DNA of 64,000 nucleotides from positions 496,001 to 560,000 of the forward strand of contig NZ_CP025746.1 in the NCBI RefSeq assembly GCF_004015185.1. Reading direction: 5' to 3'. Below are positions 61,943 to 64,000 of this stretch, in pieces (the stretch's first letter is position 1; each line of letters starts with the position of its first letter). Made by a program: the position numbers and the translations under genes. The notes under the pieces were generated by a model, which was not told where the DNA came from, searched no databases, and worked only from the letters and a program-made list of their open reading frames with translations. This stretch comes from Clostridium manihotivorum. Lineage in GTDB: Bacteria > Bacillota > Clostridia > Clostridiales > Clostridiaceae.

Positions 61943-63262
61943 ATGAGTAATAATATTGTTAAACCATCAATACTTCCAGGGTTTATGGAGCTTACACCAA
62001 AAGACCAGATTGACTTTAATATGATGCTGGATACTATAAAAAAGAATTATGAAAAATACGGGTTTGTACCAATGGATACACCTATAATGGAAAAAACCGA
62101 GGTGCTTTTAGCAAAGGGTGGTGGAGAAACAGAAAAGCAGATATATCGTTTTACTAAGGGGGACAGTGATATATCCTTACGCTTTGACCTAACTGTTCCA
62201 TTTGCTAGGTTTGTAGCTCAGAACATGAGCTCTCTAAATTTTCCGTTTAGAAGATATCAGATAGGAAAGGTTTATAGAGGAGAGAGAAATCAAAAGGGAA
62301 GATTTAGAGAGTTTTATCAATGTGATATAGATATTATAGGCAATGGAAAACTAAGCATAGTAAATGATGCAGAGATCCCAGCAGTTATATATTCTATATT
62401 CAAAGAGTTAGGTTTTGAGAATTTTAAGATAAGGATAAATAATAGAAAGATATTGAATGGATTCTTTAAAGCATTAGGTATAGTTGATGCTTCAGCTGTA
62501 CTTAGATCTATAGATAAGTTAGATAAAATTGGAGAGGCTAGTGTAAAATCAGAGCTTTTAGCTGTCTTAGAGGAAGAACAGGTATCATCTATAATGAATT
62601 TTATAATGATAGCAGGTAGTAATACTGAAGTTATTGAAGCTCTAGATAAATTAAATATACAAGAAGAAGAGTTTACTCAAGGCCTAAATGAATTAGAAAC
62701 TGTAGTAGAGTATATAAGAGCGTTTAAAGTACCTGAAAAAAATTATATGATAGACTTAAAGATTGCTAGAGGGTTAGATTACTACACAGGAACAGTATAC
62801 GAAACCATATTAGATGACTATCCATCTATAGGTTCAGTTTGCTCTGGAGGAAGATATGAAAACTTAGCAGAATACTATACCAATCAAAAGCTTCCAGGAG
62901 TAGGTATATCTATAGGGTTAACAAGACTGTTTTACCAGCTGAGAGAAGCTAAGCTTTTAAAATCAAAGGAAAAGGAAAGTTTATGTGATGTGATTATAAT
63001 ACCTATGGATGGTGCTCTAGCTTATTCTATAGATACAGCTAATAAGTTAAGGGAGGCTGGAATTGTGACTCAGGTCTATTTTGAGGAAGGAAAGCTTCAA
63101 AAGAAGCTTAATTACACAAATAAGTTAGGGATACCTTATGTGATACTTATCGGTGATGAAGAAATGCAGAGCAATATTCTAACTATGAAAGTAATGTCTG
63201 AAGGTCAGCAGTATAAAAAGTCCGTTGAAGAAGCAATAGACCTAGTTTTAGCAAATAGTTAA
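61943..63262 (+). CDS. hisS: histidyl-tRNA synthetase
   Basis: 439 residues, class IIa aminoacyl-tRNA synthetase. Motif 1 includes GFMELTPKDQ and the PMDTPIMEKTE block. Motif 2 is FRRYQIGKVYRGERNQKGRF. The histidine-specific motifs are RGLDYYTGTVYE and GGRYENLAEYY, and motif 3 is GVGISIGLTRLF. The C-terminal domain (about 335-435) binds the anticodon (DVIIIPMDGALAYSIDTA). The full-length anticodon domain and complete catalytic residues separate it from HisZ. ATG 61943 follows AGGAGG. The leader upstream carries the attenuator described above. Confidence 0.93.
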   Translation: MSNNIVKPSILPGFMELTPKDQIDFNMMLDTIKKNYEKYGFVPMDTPIMEKTEVLLAKGGGETEKQIYRFTKGDSDISLRFDLTVPFARFVAQNMSSLNFPFRRYQIGKVYRGERNQKGRFREFYQCDIDIIGNGKLSIVNDAEIPAVIYSIFKELGFENFKIRINNRKILNGFFKALGIVDASAVLRSIDKLDKIGEASVKSELLAVLEEEQVSSIMNFIMIAGSNTEVIEALDKLNIQEEEFTQGLNELETVVEYIRAFKVPEKNYMIDLKIARGLDYYTGTVYETILDDYPSIGSVCSGGRYENLAEYYTNQKLPGVGISIGLTRLFYQLREAKLLKSKEKESLCDVIIIPMDGALAYSIDTANKLREAGIVTQVYFEEGKLQKKLNYTNKLGIPYVILIGDEEMQSNILTMKVMSEGQQYKKSVEEAIDLVLANS

Positions 63263-63342
63263 TAGTTAATAGTAAGGTGTAATATCATATTCATCAATGT
63301 TATAGAGGTTTATATAGAATAAATAGATTAATGAGGATAATT

Positions 63343-63399
63343 AAAAAAGCTATCTTAAATTTCTTGCATAACATATAAGAAAGATTTTAAGGTAGCTTT
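63343..63399 (-). terminator. terminator of the TPR gene
   Basis: On the minus strand GCTACCTTAAAA pairs with TTTAAGATAGC, followed by TTTTTT. It also lies downstream of hisS. Confidence 0.7.
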
Positions 63400-63425
63400 G
63401 TAAAATAGGTTAAGTGGGATAAACA

Positions 63426-64000
63426 TCATTTTGGGATTTTAGTCAAATCAATAATTATATTCTTTTTCATTAAGTCAAATGATAGTTTTTTTTGCTTTTC
63501 TTTAAATTGAAAATCGTTGGTTAGTTTATATAAATCATCATAAATAACAAACAAATCATAATTACATTTCTTATCTATGAATAAGCTTTCACAAAGTTTG
63601 AAGCTTTTTATAGCATCATCTTTATTTTCTGCTATGGAATTTATGTGACCCATCATAAAATTAAAATCACATAGAGAATCCTTGCTTAAATAACTTTTCT
63701 TGACTTTTAGAGATGTTTCTAAGACATCGTGAAACTTGCACATATTAAAATATATAGCCATTTCTACTACCAAAAATTCATGGAAAAGGTCTTTCTCATT
63801 TTTGTATTCATTTTTACATCTTTCAACTAGATCAATAGCAGAATCAAATTCAGAATCATACATTAGGGCGTTTATATAATTTAGATAAGCAGCACCTTTA
63901 CTATATTCATCATCTAGATATGAGTATAGAGCTATTACCTTTTTTGTATTAATAATAGATCTTTTATAATTTCCTAAATTGTAATAAGATATGGCGGCAG
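63426..64000 (-). CDS. TPR-repeat protein, C-terminal part (partial)
   Basis: The frame is open from the window edge (64000) to the stop at 63426, about 191 codons. It consists of tandem TPR-like pairs (SYYNLGNYKRSIINTKKVIA, FNMMGHINSIAENKDDAIKS, LMYDSEFDSAIDLVERC) with no TM helix. Such helical repeats form the effector domain of clostridial HTH-TPR regulators, but the N-terminus is outside the window, so a DNA-binding domain cannot be confirmed. Confidence 0.6.
   Translation of the reverse strand, partial: AAISYYNLGNYKRSIINTKKVIALYSYLDDEYSKGAAYLNYINALMYDSEFDSAIDLVERCKNEYKNEKDLFHEFLVVEMAIYFNMCKFHDVLETSLKVKKSYLSKDSLCDFNFMMGHINSIAENKDDAIKSFKLCESLFIDKKCNYDLFVIYDDLYKLTNDFQFKEKQKKLSFDLMKKNIIIDLTKIPK

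Noticed and set aside
1-64000. CRISPR array
   Set aside because: The repeated sequences are dispersed, differ in spacing and lack regular spacers; no cas gene is present.

Overview
The window is AT-rich, tightly packed DNA with strong AGGAGG-type ribosome binding sites, many rho-independent terminators and a gene set typical of an anaerobic, spore-forming, motile Clostridium or close relative. It carries clostridial-type hybrid-cluster protein, assimilatory sulfate reduction through an AprAB-like APS reductase, two dCache chemoreceptors, HD-GYP signalling, PadR- and HxlR-controlled loci and APC-family permeases. No rRNA, tRNA or CRISPR array was recognised.

Layout. 1-3684: a sulfate assimilation operon (aprA end, aprB, cysD, cysN fused to a degenerate APS-kinase domain). 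4116-13417: amino-acid permease, secreted coiled-coil protein, cupin/HD-GYP phosphodiesterase, topoisomerase III (topB) preceded by a decayed duplicate of its own 5' end, a DUF1648 protein and a RodA-type SEDS protein. 13650-20673: HD hydrolase, MFS protein, homoserine dehydrogenase, RpiR regulator, orphan PTS IIB, membrane protein, old yellow enzyme. 20876-25538: two paralogous chemoreceptors. 25846-42485: a large glycan island with glycosyltransferases, a PIG-L deacetylase, epimerases, left-handed-helix acyltransferases and the genes for UDP-2,3-diacetamido-2,3-dideoxy-glucuronate (wbpA, wbpE with an internal TAG, wbpD, wbpB). Embedded in it are two leaderless beta-rich structural proteins. 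At three positions in the island I read matches to sigma-K promoters (AC, 16-17 bp, CATANNNTA), so I infer that the island builds and glycosylates a spore outer layer. 42702-49055: EcsC protein, pseudouridine catabolism (psuK, psuG), an IS630-type transposase split in an A8 run, and hcp with a CRP/FNR-type palindrome. 49698-57925: AI-2E-family permease, divergent hxlR/azoR, SDR, ElaA-type acetyltransferase and a padR-DUF2812-ABC exporter operon. 58676-64000: a phosphodiester glycosidase pair, DUF2164 protein, hisS behind a candidate histidine leader-peptide attenuator, and the end of a TPR protein.

The intergenic space is rich in small repeats. One is a 104-bp palindromic element with TA-flanked ends (nine copies or fragments). 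The second is a family that follows terminators and carries a TTTTTACTGTT / AACAGTAAAA motif pair. The third is a roughly 210-bp hairpin element upstream of topB with fragments elsewhere. The strongest candidates for something not described before are the hisS leader, in which three near-identical segments compete for one complement, the sigma-K-like glycan and structural-protein island, and the 104-bp element family.
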